The notes under the pieces are model-generated. The model searched no databases, had not been told where the DNA came from, and saw only the letters and a list, made by a program, of their open reading frames with translations. A program made the translations under genes and the position numbers. DNA of 64,000 bases from Actinomyces oris (GTDB taxonomy: Bacteria > Actinomycetota > Actinomycetes > Actinomycetales > Actinomycetaceae), in contig NZ_MSGO01000014.1 in assembly GCF_001929375.1 (NCBI RefSeq), forward strand, positions 1 to 64,000, given 5' to 3'. Below are positions 16,598 to 25,286 of the stretch, one piece after another. Within the stretch, counting starts at the first letter, position 1; every line of letters starts with the position of its first letter.

Positions 16598-17551
16598 TCA
16601 CTTGATTCCGGTAAAGCCGATGGAGTTGACGATGCGCCGGGCGAAGGCCATGAACAGCAGGAGCATCGGGAGGGCTGCCACCAGGGTGGCGGCCATGAGA
16701 CCGGCCCAGTCGGGACCGGTCTGCGGGGCCTGGGAGCGGAAGACGGCCAGAGCCACTGTGAGTACCCGTGAGGAGTCCGTGTAGGAGACCAGCAGGGGCC
16801 AGAAGTAGTCGTTCCAGGCCGTGATGTAGGTCAGGATCGCCAGCGTCGAGATCGGGGCCTTGGCTATGGGCAGGATGAGGGTGAAGAACACCCGGACCTT
16901 GGAGGCGCCGTCGAGCAGCGCGGCCTCCTCCAGCTCGCGCGGGATATTCATGAAGAACTGCTTGAGGAAGAACACCGCGAAAGGCGTCATGAACATGGTC
17001 GGCAGCGCCACCCCGAGGAAGGTGTCGATGAGGTGGAGCTGCCTGACCAGCACGAAGTTGGGCAGGAGCGTGAAGATCGAGGGGACCATGAGGGCGCCCA
17101 GGAACACGGCGAAGACCGTGTCGCGTCCCCTCCAGCGCAGGCGGGAGAAGGAGTAGGCGGCCATCGCCGAGAAGAAGACCTGCCCCACGGTGACCAGTGT
17201 GGAGATGATGACCGAGTTGCGCAGGTAGAGCCAGAAGTTGATGGCTGCGCCGCTGCCGCCGTCGGCCAGTGCCTCCTGGGTGGACTGCATGCCGAAGACA
17301 CGGGCGAAGCCGCGCAGGTTGATGTCCACCGGCAGCAGGCTGGTGGGGTGGGCCGTGATGCCCGCGTTGGAGGACAGCGCTGTACGCAGCACCCAGTAGA
17401 AGGGCAGGAGCGTGAACAGCATGATGAGGACCATCGCCGCCCAGGCCAGGGCCTTGCCGAGGGTGAACCGGCGGCCGGAGGCCTCAGAGGGAGCCGCAGC
17501 GGCTGCCTGGGAGGACTTGGTGGAGGATACGGATGCGGTTGTCGTTGTCAT
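16598..17551 (-). CDS. ABC sugar transporter permease (MalG type)
   Basis: 317-residue inner-membrane permease with about six helices and the EAA loop EEAALLDGASKVRVFFTLILP that docks the ATPase. The ATG at 17551 has AAGGAGG 7 nt upstream, overlapping the end of the preceding permease gene by signal only (stop at 17565). The stop TGA at 16598 lies 8 nt before the binding-protein ATG, so genes are coupled. It pairs with the MalF-type permease upstream. Confidence 0.92.
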   Translation of the reverse strand: MTTTTASVSSTKSSQAAAAAPSEASGRRFTLGKALAWAAMVLIMLFTLLPFYWVLRTALSSNAGITAHPTSLLPVDINLRGFARVFGMQSTQEALADGGSGAAINFWLYLRNSVIISTLVTVGQVFFSAMAAYSFSRLRWRGRDTVFAVFLGALMVPSIFTLLPNFVLVRQLHLIDTFLGVALPTMFMTPFAVFFLKQFFMNIPRELEEAALLDGASKVRVFFTLILPIAKAPISTLAILTYITAWNDYFWPLLVSYTDSSRVLTVALAVFRSQAPQTGPDWAGLMAATLVAALPMLLLFMAFARRIVNSIGFTGIK

Positions 17552-17564
17552 GGCTGGTCCTCCT

Positions 17565-18482
17565 TCAGTCCAGGTCCGTCTCGCCGGCACGGGTCATGCG
17601 GTACTGCAGGATCGTGATCGCGGCCAGGACGAGCAGCAGCCCCACCGCCATGGCGGAGGCGTATCCGAACTGGAAGCGCCCGAAGGCCATGTCGTAGATG
17701 TAGTACTGCAGCACGCGGGTGGCGTTGACGGGGCCGCCCTGGGTGGCCACGGAGACGGTGTCGAAGACCTGGAAGGAGCCGATCATCGTCATGATGAGCA
17801 CCAGCGCCAGGATGGGGCGCAGCAGCGGGACGGTGATCCGCCAGAACATCCGCCACTCGCTGGCGCCGTCCATCTTGCCTGCCTCGTAGACCGTGTTCGG
17901 GATCGACTGCAGGCCCGCGAAGATGAGCAGGGCCGTGTAGCCCACGTGCCGCCACACGTTGATGATGGCGATGGTGGGGATGGCCATCGACGAGGAGAAG
18001 AAGTCCACGGCGGAGCCCGTCAGGGACTCCAGGAGCTGGTTGGTGATGCCCAGCGTGTTGTCCAGGATCCACAGCCACAGCATGGCGGCGACCACGTTGG
18101 AGACGAGGTAGGGCGTCAGCACGATGGATCGTACGAAGGTGGACTGGGTCAGGCGCTGCATGAGCATGAGGACGGCGATGAGGAGCGCCAGGATCGTCTG
18201 CAGGCCGATGTTGATGATCACGTACTCCACGGTGACGACGACGGCGTTCCAGAAGGTGTCGTCCTGGACCATGCGCTTGTAGTTGTCCAGGCCGGTGAAC
18301 TCCTCGGGGGTCAGGAGGTTGTACTCGGTGAAGGACAGCCAGATGCCTCGGATGAGGGGCCAGATGTAGAAGGCGACGAGGCCGATCGTCGCCGGGAGGA
18401 TGAAGGCGAGGCCGAGCTTGAGGTCGGAGCGTGGCTTGCGTTGCCGACGCGATGGTCGTGCGAGCAGGGTCGAGGTTGACAT
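17565..18482 (-). CDS. ABC sugar transporter permease (MalF/UgpA type)
   Basis: 305-residue permease with an Arg/Lys-rich cytoplasmic start (SRRQRKPRSDLK), about six membrane helices and the EAA loop YEAGKMDGASEWRMFWRITVP. GGAG precedes the ATG at 18482. It forms the translocation pore with the downstream MalG-type subunit. No ATPase gene lies in the cluster, so a shared MsiK-like ATPase encoded elsewhere is inferred. The 112-bp gap to the alpha-galactosidase shows no strong hairpin, so the four genes may be one transcript. Confidence 0.92.
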   Translation of the reverse strand: MSTSTLLARPSRRQRKPRSDLKLGLAFILPATIGLVAFYIWPLIRGIWLSFTEYNLLTPEEFTGLDNYKRMVQDDTFWNAVVVTVEYVIINIGLQTILALLIAVLMLMQRLTQSTFVRSIVLTPYLVSNVVAAMLWLWILDNTLGITNQLLESLTGSAVDFFSSSMAIPTIAIINVWRHVGYTALLIFAGLQSIPNTVYEAGKMDGASEWRMFWRITVPLLRPILALVLIMTMIGSFQVFDTVSVATQGGPVNATRVLQYYIYDMAFGRFQFGYASAMAVGLLLVLAAITILQYRMTRAGETDLD

Positions 18483-18594
18483 CGGGTCTCCAAATCGACG
18501 GTGATGTGGGAAAACGGGTCGAAGACGGATGGGGGGCTAGGAACGGGTAGAAGTAGATGAGGACGGACCGGCGACTCGGAGGGTCGCCGAGCTC

Positions 18595-20775
18595 TCAGTT
18601 GACGGCGCTCGCGCGCAGCAGGACGAGGTGGTCGGGGTGCAGCACCGGCAGCGCCAGCCCCGTGGTGGTCAGGTAGGAGCCCGGCAGGGTGACGCCCTGG
18701 GCCATCCAGCCCGCTGCCAGGCGCAGCTCGGGGTAGGCCGGTGCCGCCAGGCGCACGTGGTAGCGGCGCGAGGGGTCCAGGCCGGGCAGAGGTCGCGGTG
18801 CCGTGGGCCAGGCCAGGAGCTGGCCCAGCGAGGCGATCTCGAACAGGGCGTCGGAGCCGTCAGGGGCGACGACCCCCTCGATGCGCAGCACGTCGTCGTC
18901 GGGCAGGTCCGCGTGGACCGTCACCCCCGAGTGCAGCAGGCCGCGCAGCTCCTTGTGCAGCGCGATGATGGAGGCCAGGCGCTCGCGGGTGGCGTCGTCG
19001 GCCTCGGTGAGGTCCCACTCCACGCCCATGTGGCCCCATAGGGCGGTGCCGGCCCGGAAGTCGAGGTCGAGGTCGCGCAGGGTGGTGTGGGCCCGCCCGG
19101 AGCCGACGTGGGTGCCCACCAGCTCCGGGGGAAGCAGCAGAGTGGTGCCTCGCTGGATGTTCTGGCGGTCGTGGGCGTCGATGCAGTCCGAGGCCCACAC
19201 CCGCTGGGTGCGCTCCATGATCCCCAGGTCGATGCGGCCGCCGCCGCCGGCGCAGGACTCGATCTCCAGAGAGGGGAAGCGCTCATGGAGCGCATCCAGG
19301 AGTCGGTAGACGGCCAGGGTCTGGTCGTGGACGGCGGCCGCCCCCTGGCGTCCCGCGGTGGGGTCGGCGACCTCATGCCCCGTGGCCAGCAGAGGGGAGT
19401 TGTGGTCCCACTTGAGGTAGGCGATACCGAGGCGCTCCACGAGGGCGGAGATGGCGTCGAACAGGTAGTCCCAGGCACCGGGGGCGGTCAGGTCCAGGAC
19501 CCGCTGGTGGCGGTGCTCGGGTGCTCCGCCGGCGCCGTCGGACAGGATCCACTCCGGGTGGGCGCGGGCTACCTCGGAGTCGACGTTGATCATCTCCGGC
19601 TCGAACCACAGGCCGAACTCCATGCCCAGTGAGTGGACGTGCTCCACGAGTGGCTCCAGGCCGTTCGGCCAGGCCTCGGGGGAGACCTGCCAGTCGCCCA
19701 GTCCCGAGGTGTCGTCGCGGCGGGAACCGAACCAGCCGTCGTCCAGGACGTAGCGCTCGATACCGACCTGGGCCGCGGCGTCGGCCAGGGCCTTGAGCTT
19801 GTCCAGGTCGTGGTGGAAGTAGACGGCCTCCCAGGTGTTGAGCAGCACCGGGCGGGGACGGGTGGGGTGGGACGGGCGCGAGCGCAGCCAGGCGTGGCTG
19901 CGGTGGGCCAGTGCGTCCAGGCCCTCGCCCCAGGAGAAGACCGTCCACGGAGAGGTGTAGGTCTGACCGGGGGCCAGCGAGACCTCGCCCGGCAGGAGCA
20001 GCTCTCCGGCTCCCAGGAGCTTGCGGCCCGAGGCCGGGTTCATCGCCAGGTGACGGACGTTGCCGGACCAGGCCGCGTGAACGCCGTGGACGCGCCCGCT
20101 GCGCCATCCGAAGCCGGTGGGGCCGGCTGCCAGCCAGGTGACGGCGTCGTGCCCCGGGCGCCCCTCCCAGGACTCGCGCAGGCGGGTGCCCGGGGTGAAG
20201 GGGGTGCGCACGAGCCGACGCTCCTGGACGTGGTGGCCGGTGGTGTCAAGCAGCTCGTCGGCGCTGTCGGGCAACGGCAGTACCGGCGTGAGCTCGCCGA
20301 CGACGAGGTCGGCCCCCTGATCGCCGCCGGACCCGGAGTGGTCATTGCGGACCCAGGCGCGCAGGCGTACCAGGCCGCAGGGCTCCAGGCGCAGCTCGGT
20401 GCCCAGGGTCAGCGCGTGGGCGGTGTCGGTTCCGCTGGAGCGCACAACGAGGGCGGTGCCGGCCGGGGTGTCCTCGGAGCCCTCCTCGTGGGTGAAGGCG
20501 GTGGGGTGGGGCGAGAAGGCCGAGCCGTCGGTGCGTGAGAGCGCTACGGCGGGGCGAGAGCTCCAGCCCAGGTGGGCCAGGGGCAGGATCGGCAGGTCGT
20601 TGGTGATCCAGGCGGTGTTGGTTCCCAAGGACGTCTGTGCGGCCAGGGCCGCGTCGGACAGGGCGTCACCGCTGACGTCACCCAGTTCGGGGCCCCAGTG
20701 GCGGACCACCGGGAAGCGGTCGTCGGGCAGGTCAAGGACCACGGAGGTGTCGGCTCGGCGCAGGTGGAGGGTCAT
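18595..20775 (-). CDS. Alpha-galactosidase (GH36)
   Basis: 726-residue glycoside hydrolase family 36 enzyme, cytoplasmic (no signal), releasing galactose from melibiose/raffinose-type sugars. An N-terminal beta-sandwich (1-300) precedes the TIM barrel: VLDDGWFGSRRDDT, nucleophile in KWDHNS (D457), ESCAGGGGRIDLG, and acid/base in SDCIDAHDRQN (D530). Two ATGs are adjacent; the second (20775) is 6 nt after GGAAGG and is chosen, the first is at 20778. It is first in the transporter cluster and divergent from a ROK regulator, which probably controls it. Confidence 0.93.
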   Translation of the reverse strand: MTLHLRRADTSVVLDLPDDRFPVVRHWGPELGDVSGDALSDAALAAQTSLGTNTAWITNDLPILPLAHLGWSSRPAVALSRTDGSAFSPHPTAFTHEEGSEDTPAGTALVVRSSGTDTAHALTLGTELRLEPCGLVRLRAWVRNDHSGSGGDQGADLVVGELTPVLPLPDSADELLDTTGHHVQERRLVRTPFTPGTRLRESWEGRPGHDAVTWLAAGPTGFGWRSGRVHGVHAAWSGNVRHLAMNPASGRKLLGAGELLLPGEVSLAPGQTYTSPWTVFSWGEGLDALAHRSHAWLRSRPSHPTRPRPVLLNTWEAVYFHHDLDKLKALADAAAQVGIERYVLDDGWFGSRRDDTSGLGDWQVSPEAWPNGLEPLVEHVHSLGMEFGLWFEPEMINVDSEVARAHPEWILSDGAGGAPEHRHQRVLDLTAPGAWDYLFDAISALVERLGIAYLKWDHNSPLLATGHEVADPTAGRQGAAAVHDQTLAVYRLLDALHERFPSLEIESCAGGGGRIDLGIMERTQRVWASDCIDAHDRQNIQRGTTLLLPPELVGTHVGSGRAHTTLRDLDLDFRAGTALWGHMGVEWDLTEADDATRERLASIIALHKELRGLLHSGVTVHADLPDDDVLRIEGVVAPDGSDALFEIASLGQLLAWPTAPRPLPGLDPSRRYHVRLAAPAYPELRLAAGWMAQGVTLPGSYLTTTGLALPVLHPDHLVLLRASAVN

Positions 20776-20798
20776 CATCGTCCTTCCGGGGGAGGGAG

Positions 20799-20865
20799 AA
20801 GGAACCAGGAGTGATTCCTTGTAGGATGAAAATAATTGATGATGCTAGATTTCGCAAGGGCTTGC
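20799..20865. promoter_or_regulatory. Candidate operators between alpha-galactosidase and ROK regulator
   Basis: Two inverted repeats lie in this AT-richer divergent region: AAGGAA and TTCCTT arms separated by 10 bp (20799-20820), and GCAAG-GG-CTTGC (20854-20865). Either could bind the ROK regulator. Assignment is by position only. Confidence 0.35.
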
Positions 20866-20965
20866 CCTACAGTGTCGGTACGACGTGGGCGGTGATGAAC
20901 GTCGTCCCAGGTCAGGGCCGTGCGGTCCCTGTGGCAGCTGACGACGATGGGAGCGGGAGTCGACG

Positions 20966-22108
20966 ATGGGTGGTGGACGCAGCCTCGGCGCCAGGGCGCT
21001 GCTCGCCCTGATCTCCGCCGGCCCCATGAGTCGCGGCGACCTCGCCGAGCGCCTGGGGCTGTCCGCGGCGACGACGACACGCACGGTGCGCCCCCTCATC
21101 GAGGCGGGCCTCATTGAGGAGCGGCCGCCGGTGGAAGTGGCTGGACCGGGGAGGCCCACCCGCCTCCTGGCCGTCGTCCCGAACAGCGCCACCGTTGCCG
21201 GCATCAAGCTCACGGATGACCGCCTCTACGCCGTCCTGACCGACCCGCTGGGCGAGGTCCTCATCAGTGACTCACGGCCGTTGACCGACACCGACGCCGG
21301 CTGTGTGACCGCCCTCATCGCCTCAGTGGTGGCGCAGCTGGCCGAGCGCAGCGGTCGACGGCCCGACGCCATCGGAATCTCCCTGGGGGCGGCCGTCGTC
21401 GGGAGACGAACTGTGGTGGTGGCCAGCTTCCTGGGATGGCGCGACGTGCCTCTGGCCGACATGGTCACCGAGGCCACCGGGCTGCCCTGCGTCGCGGCCA
21501 ACGACGTGCGCGCCTTCGCCTACGCCGAGGCCTGGTTCGGGGCCGGCCGCGGAAAGGACCCCTTCGCCATGGTCACCCTCGGCGCCGGGATCGGCTGCGG
21601 GGTCGTGGTGGCCGGTGAGGTCGTCTCCGGTGCACAGGGGGCGGCCGGCAGCGTCGGGCACCTGCCGGTGGACCCTTCCGGACCCAGCTGCGAGATCGGG
21701 CACCCCGGGTGCGCCCGGGCCCTCGCCTCGACCCCCGGGATCCTGCGGGCGGCCGCCGAGCACCTGGGGTGTGAGGCCGAGGAGCTGAACCTCGATCTGC
21801 TCCTGAGCCCCGACATGCGTCGCAACGACGGCGTCGACGACGTCCTGCGGCGTGCGGTGCTGGCGATCGGAAGGGTCGTGGGGACTCTCATCGCCTACGT
21901 CGATCCCGAGCTCGTCGTGGTCTCCGGGGAGGGGGTCGCCGTGGTGGAGGCCTACCGGGAGACCTTTGAGAAGGAGGTGGGCGATCTGCGGCACTGGGCG
22001 GCGGCGCCGGTGTCGGTCCTGCTGCGTCCCTTCGAGTTCGACGAGTGGGCGCGAGGTGCGGCCGCTCTGGCCCTGGACCAGTGGACGGTGGTCGCGGGCA
22101 GTCGGTGA
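20966..22108 (+). CDS. ROK-family transcriptional regulator
   Basis: 380-residue regulator with an N-terminal winged helix (SRGDLAERLGLSAATTTRTV, about 18-60) and a C-terminal ROK sugar-sensing domain. The kinase phosphate loop is degenerate and the zinc motif reads SCEIGHPGC, where the middle cysteine of the usual CxCGxxGC is isoleucine, so this is a regulator rather than a sugar kinase. GGGAG lies 6 nt before ATG 20966. Divergent orientation suggests repression of the alpha-galactoside cluster. Its stop overlaps a 21-codon frame. Confidence 0.88.
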   Translation: MGGGRSLGARALLALISAGPMSRGDLAERLGLSAATTTRTVRPLIEAGLIEERPPVEVAGPGRPTRLLAVVPNSATVAGIKLTDDRLYAVLTDPLGEVLISDSRPLTDTDAGCVTALIASVVAQLAERSGRRPDAIGISLGAAVVGRRTVVVASFLGWRDVPLADMVTEATGLPCVAANDVRAFAYAEAWFGAGRGKDPFAMVTLGAGIGCGVVVAGEVVSGAQGAAGSVGHLPVDPSGPSCEIGHPGCARALASTPGILRAAAEHLGCEAEELNLDLLLSPDMRRNDGVDDVLRRAVLAIGRVVGTLIAYVDPELVVVSGEGVAVVEAYRETFEKEVGDLRHWAAAPVSVLLRPFEFDEWARGAAALALDQWTVVAGSR

Positions 22109-22170
22109 GCGACGCCTTCGCCCAGGCCGCTCGCAACGACGCCAAGATGGCCTCGCGCAAGAAGTCCTGA
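22105..22170 (+). CDS. Possible small basic peptide (21 residues)
   Basis: A GTG overlapping the ROK stop (GTGA) opens a 21-codon frame beginning VSDAFAQAARNDAK and ending ASRKKS. Such overlap is typical of coupled genes here, and a hairpin follows 8 nt after the stop. I recognise no family. It could be a real small protein, or the remnant of a gene cut when the sugar cluster was placed beside miaB. Confidence 0.35.
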   Translation: MSDAFAQAARNDAKMASRKKS

Positions 22171-22177
22171 GACCAGC

Positions 22178-22195
22178 TCTCCCGCATCCGGGAGA
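22178..22195 (+). terminator. Hairpin after ROK gene
   Basis: TCTCCCG and CGGGAGA form a perfect 7-bp stem with a CATC loop, 70 bp after the ROK stop and before the miaB promoter. Confidence 0.55.
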
Positions 22196-22270
22196 AAGTC
22201 AAGGGCCCCGCCCCGGCGTGCATCTGGTCACGACCCTGCGCCAGGGCTGGGGCGGGACCCCGCCGCCACC

Positions 22271-22276
22271 TACACT
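22271..22276 (+). promoter_or_regulatory. -10 box TACACT, leaderless miaB start
   Basis: TACACT lies 8 nt before the miaB ATG and no Shine-Dalgarno is present. Confidence 0.55.
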
Positions 22277-22284
22277 GCTCGGCG

Positions 22285-23946
22285 ATGACCACGCTGACCA
22301 CCCCCGCCCCCGTTCTCGACGCCCGAGGCGCCCCGCCGCGCACCTACCACGTGCGCACGCTGGGCTGCCAGATGAACGTCCACGACTCCGAGCACATGGC
22401 GGGACTGCTGGAGAGGGCCGGCTACCTGCGCGTCGAGGACGTGCCCGAGGCCGCCGCCCGCGCCACCGACGCCGGTGACGGCGGGGCCGACGTCGTCATC
22501 ATCAACACCTGCTCCGTGCGCGAGAACGCCGCCACCCGGCTCTTCGGCAACCTGGGCCAGCTCGCCGCCGTCAAGCGCGAGCGCCCCGGCATGCAGATCG
22601 CCGTGGCCGGGTGCCTGGCCCAGCAGATGGGCGAGGGGATCGTCGAGCGGGCCCCCTGGGTCGACGTCGTCTTCGGCACCCACAACCTCGACGTCCTGCC
22701 CGCCCTGCTCGAGCGCGCCCGGCACAACTCCGCGGCCGCCGTCGAGCTCGAGGAGTCCCTCAAGGTCTTCCCCTCCACCCTGCCCACCCGCCGCGAGTCC
22801 TCCTACGCCGCCTGGGTCTCCATCGCCGTGGGATGCAACAACACCTGCACCTTCTGCATCGTGCCCTCCCTGCGCGGCAAGCAGCGCGATCGCCGCCCCG
22901 GTGACGTCCTGGCCGAGGTCGAGGCCGTCGCCGCGCAGGGCGCCATCGAGGTGACTCTCCTGGGGCAGAACGTCAACTCCTACGGGGTCGGCTTCGGGGA
23001 CCGCGGCGCCTTCGCCAAGCTGCTGCGGGCGACAGGCTCAGCCGAGGGCATCGAGCGCGTGCGCTTCACCAGCCCCCACCCCGCCGCCTTCACCGACGAC
23101 GTCATCGAGGCCATGGCCCAAACCGAGGCCGTCATGCCCAGCCTGCACATGCCCCTGCAGTCCGGCTCGGACCGGGTGCTGCGCGCCATGCGCCGCTCCT
23201 ACCGCACCCAGCGCTTCCTGGGCATCCTGGACAAGGTCCGCGCCGTCATGCCCGAGGCCGCCATCACCACCGACATCATCGTCGGCTTCCCCGGTGAGAC
23301 CGAGGAGGACTTCCAGGCCACCCTCGACGTCGTCGAGCAGGCCCGCTTCGCCTCGGCCTACACCTTCGAGTACTCCCCGCGCCCGGGCACCCCCGCCGCC
23401 GACCGCGACGACCAGGTCCCCACCGAGGTCGTCAAGGACCGCTACCGGCGGCTCGACGCGCTCGTGCGCCGCATCGCCCACGAGGAGAACGAGCGCCAGG
23501 AGGGACGCGTCGTCGAGGTGCTCGTCGCCGAGGGCGAAGGGCGCCGGGACTCGGTCACCGCCCGCATCTCCGGGCGCGCCGCCGACAACCGGCTCGTCCA
23601 CGTCGCCCTGCCCGAGGGCCTGTCCGAGGGCGACTACGCCGGCGGGGCCCCGCGCCCCGGCGACATGGTCACCGTGCGCGTCACCCACGGCGCCCCCCAC
23701 AACCTCATCGCCGACTCCGCCCGCTGCGGACGCGGGCTGGACCCGCTCGCCGCGGCCACCAACGAGGCCCTCAAGCCCGGCGACCGCCTCTGGCTCGACG
23801 ACGGCCCCGCCCTGTTCCAGGTGCGACGCACCCGCGCCGGGGATGCCTGGGAGCGCCGCCGGGCCGAGGCCCGCGCCACTCCCGAGCCCGACACCGCCCC
23901 GGTGAGCCTGGGCCTGCCCACCCTGCGCGTGGGCGCACCGGCCTGA
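22285..23946 (+). CDS. miaB: tRNA-2-methylthio-N6-dimethylallyladenosine synthase
   Basis: 553-residue radical-SAM methylthiotransferase that adds a methylthio group to i6A37 of tRNAs. The N-terminal UPF0004 domain has C28 in LGCQMN and further cluster cysteines at NTCSVR and AGCLAQ; the radical-SAM CNNTCTFC supplies C184, C188 and C191; a TRAM domain follows (about 385-455). A C-terminal extension of roughly 90 residues has no clear domain. It acts on the product of MiaA, encoded 1.3 kb downstream. Confidence 0.95.
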   Translation: MTTLTTPAPVLDARGAPPRTYHVRTLGCQMNVHDSEHMAGLLERAGYLRVEDVPEAAARATDAGDGGADVVIINTCSVRENAATRLFGNLGQLAAVKRERPGMQIAVAGCLAQQMGEGIVERAPWVDVVFGTHNLDVLPALLERARHNSAAAVELEESLKVFPSTLPTRRESSYAAWVSIAVGCNNTCTFCIVPSLRGKQRDRRPGDVLAEVEAVAAQGAIEVTLLGQNVNSYGVGFGDRGAFAKLLRATGSAEGIERVRFTSPHPAAFTDDVIEAMAQTEAVMPSLHMPLQSGSDRVLRAMRRSYRTQRFLGILDKVRAVMPEAAITTDIIVGFPGETEEDFQATLDVVEQARFASAYTFEYSPRPGTPAADRDDQVPTEVVKDRYRRLDALVRRIAHEENERQEGRVVEVLVAEGEGRRDSVTARISGRAADNRLVHVALPEGLSEGDYAGGAPRPGDMVTVRVTHGAPHNLIADSARCGRGLDPLAAATNEALKPGDRLWLDDGPALFQVRRTRAGDAWERRRAEARATPEPDTAPVSLGLPTLRVGAPA

Positions 23947-23984
23947 GGCGGGCGACGGCTGATTGCGCTGACGGTGGAGCGGGC

Positions 23985-24008
23985 CGGGCTGCGGTGGGGA
24001 GCAGCCCG
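23985..24008 (+). terminator. Hairpin after miaB
   Basis: CGGGCTGC and GCAGCCCG form a perfect 8-bp stem with an 8-nt loop, between the miaB stop and the next -10 box. Confidence 0.55.
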
Positions 24009-24018
24009 CATGCCCCGC

Positions 24019-24024
24019 TAGGCT
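24019..24024 (+). promoter_or_regulatory. -10 box TAGGCT, leaderless start of first YbjN gene
   Basis: TAGGCT lies 7 nt before the ATG at 24032. Confidence 0.6.
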
Positions 24025-24031
24025 GGGGAGC

Positions 24032-24502
24032 ATGCCCAGCTTCGACGCCAGCTCTGCTGCCGCCGCCACGGTCCCCAGGCCCGTGGACGTCGACCGTATC
24101 CACGAGTGCGTCAAACGACTGGGACTGCGCTACTTCATCGATGACGAGGGCGACATCGGCATCCCCTGGCGCTACGTCACCGTCCACGCCATCTTTCAGG
24201 ACACCAGGGCCGTCCAGATGCGCGGGATCTGGCACCGCATCGCCGACACCGAGCACCTGACCCAGCTGCGCGCCCTGGTCGAGGACTGGAACACCACCCG
24301 CATCGGCCCCAAGGCCTACCTCACCGTCGCCGACGGCGGAGTGGTGCGTCTTCACGGCGAGTACACCTACCCCCTCGAGGCGGGCATGACGGACCGGCAG
24401 CTCGAGGACTTCGTCTTCGGCGGCTGCCGGCTCATCGTCGCCCTCATGCACGAGGCCGAGGAGCAGTTCCCCGACGAGCTGCGCGGAAGCCTGGAGCCAT
24501 GA
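24032..24502 (+). CDS. YbjN-like protein 1
   Basis: 156-residue protein matching the YbjN / putative sensory-transduction-regulator fold: an N-terminal helix, VDVDRIHECVKRLGLRYFID, a beta strand with DEGDIGIPW, then LRALVEDWNTTRIGPKAYLTV and a C-terminal helix. No catalytic residues are known for the family, which resembles type III secretion chaperones. It overlaps the second YbjN gene by 4 bp (ATGA). This pair between miaB and miaA is a recurrent actinobacterial arrangement. Confidence 0.75.
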   Translation: MPSFDASSAAAATVPRPVDVDRIHECVKRLGLRYFIDDEGDIGIPWRYVTVHAIFQDTRAVQMRGIWHRIADTEHLTQLRALVEDWNTTRIGPKAYLTVADGGVVRLHGEYTYPLEAGMTDRQLEDFVFGGCRLIVALMHEAEEQFPDELRGSLEP

Positions 24503-25281
24503 TGCCGCGACTGCAACGCCTCACCGACTTCATCGCACGCCTCCTGGGCAAGGAGTGGGACGTGCGGGCACTGGACCATCAGCGCAGCAGCCGGCCGGTC
24601 GACTCCCACGGCCGACCCGATGCGCCCCCGACCCTCTCACCGTACGCCGCAGGTCACGAGGGACCCGCAGACTCAGCCGACTCAACCTCCCCGGCCGACT
24701 TCGGTGCCCCGTCGGAGCCGGCCAGGACAACCGCGTCGGCGCAGACCTTGGACGCCTCACGCAGCTGGTCGAGCACATCAGGCCGGTCGGAGGCGGAGCC
24801 GGCAGCGGGAGGACAGGACACCGACCGCTCTCCGGACCTGGGGCCGACCGACGAGGAGCCCCAGGTGCTGACCCTGGCTCGGATCGAGTCCATGCTCACC
24901 GGCCCCATGGAGTACAACGTCCAGCTGGCCGAGGGCCGTGAGCACCCCTGCCTTCTGGGCACCTGGGACTCCTTCCCCTTCGTCATCGAGATCCCCGAGG
25001 GGCACGACGGCTGGCTCCTGGTCTCCGGGGACTGGGAGGAGGCCGCCCCCGCCTCCCAGAGGGACGAGATCGCCGCCAGCGTCAACGACTGGAACCGGGA
25101 CAAGTTCTTCCCCACCGTCGGCGTCGTCGACACCCCCATCGGTCCGCTGGTGCGCGCCACCTACCTCACCGACCTGTCCGCCGGGGCCACCGACGCCCAG
25201 CTGCGCCTCCACCTGGACACGGCGCTGTCCGCCTGCACCCAGGCGCTCAGCCTCGTGGGCCCCCTCCTGCCGGAGATCTGA
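24499..25281 (+). CDS. YbjN-like protein 2 with N-terminal low-complexity region
   Basis: 260-residue protein. The C-terminal half (about 125-258: LTLARIESMLTGPMEYNVQ, VNDWNRDKFFPTVGV, LRLHLDTALSACTQAL) is a second YbjN-type domain, paralogous to the preceding gene. Residues 30-120 are Ser/Ala/Pro/Asp-rich and probably disordered. It overlaps gene 1 by ATGA and is followed 5 bp later by miaA, so the three are translated together. Function unknown; the two may form a heterodimer. Confidence 0.72.
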   Translation: MMPRLQRLTDFIARLLGKEWDVRALDHQRSSRPVDSHGRPDAPPTLSPYAAGHEGPADSADSTSPADFGAPSEPARTTASAQTLDASRSWSSTSGRSEAEPAAGGQDTDRSPDLGPTDEEPQVLTLARIESMLTGPMEYNVQLAEGREHPCLLGTWDSFPFVIEIPEGHDGWLLVSGDWEEAAPASQRDEIAASVNDWNRDKFFPTVGVVDTPIGPLVRATYLTDLSAGATDAQLRLHLDTALSACTQALSLVGPLLPEI

Positions 25282-25286
25282 GCCCC

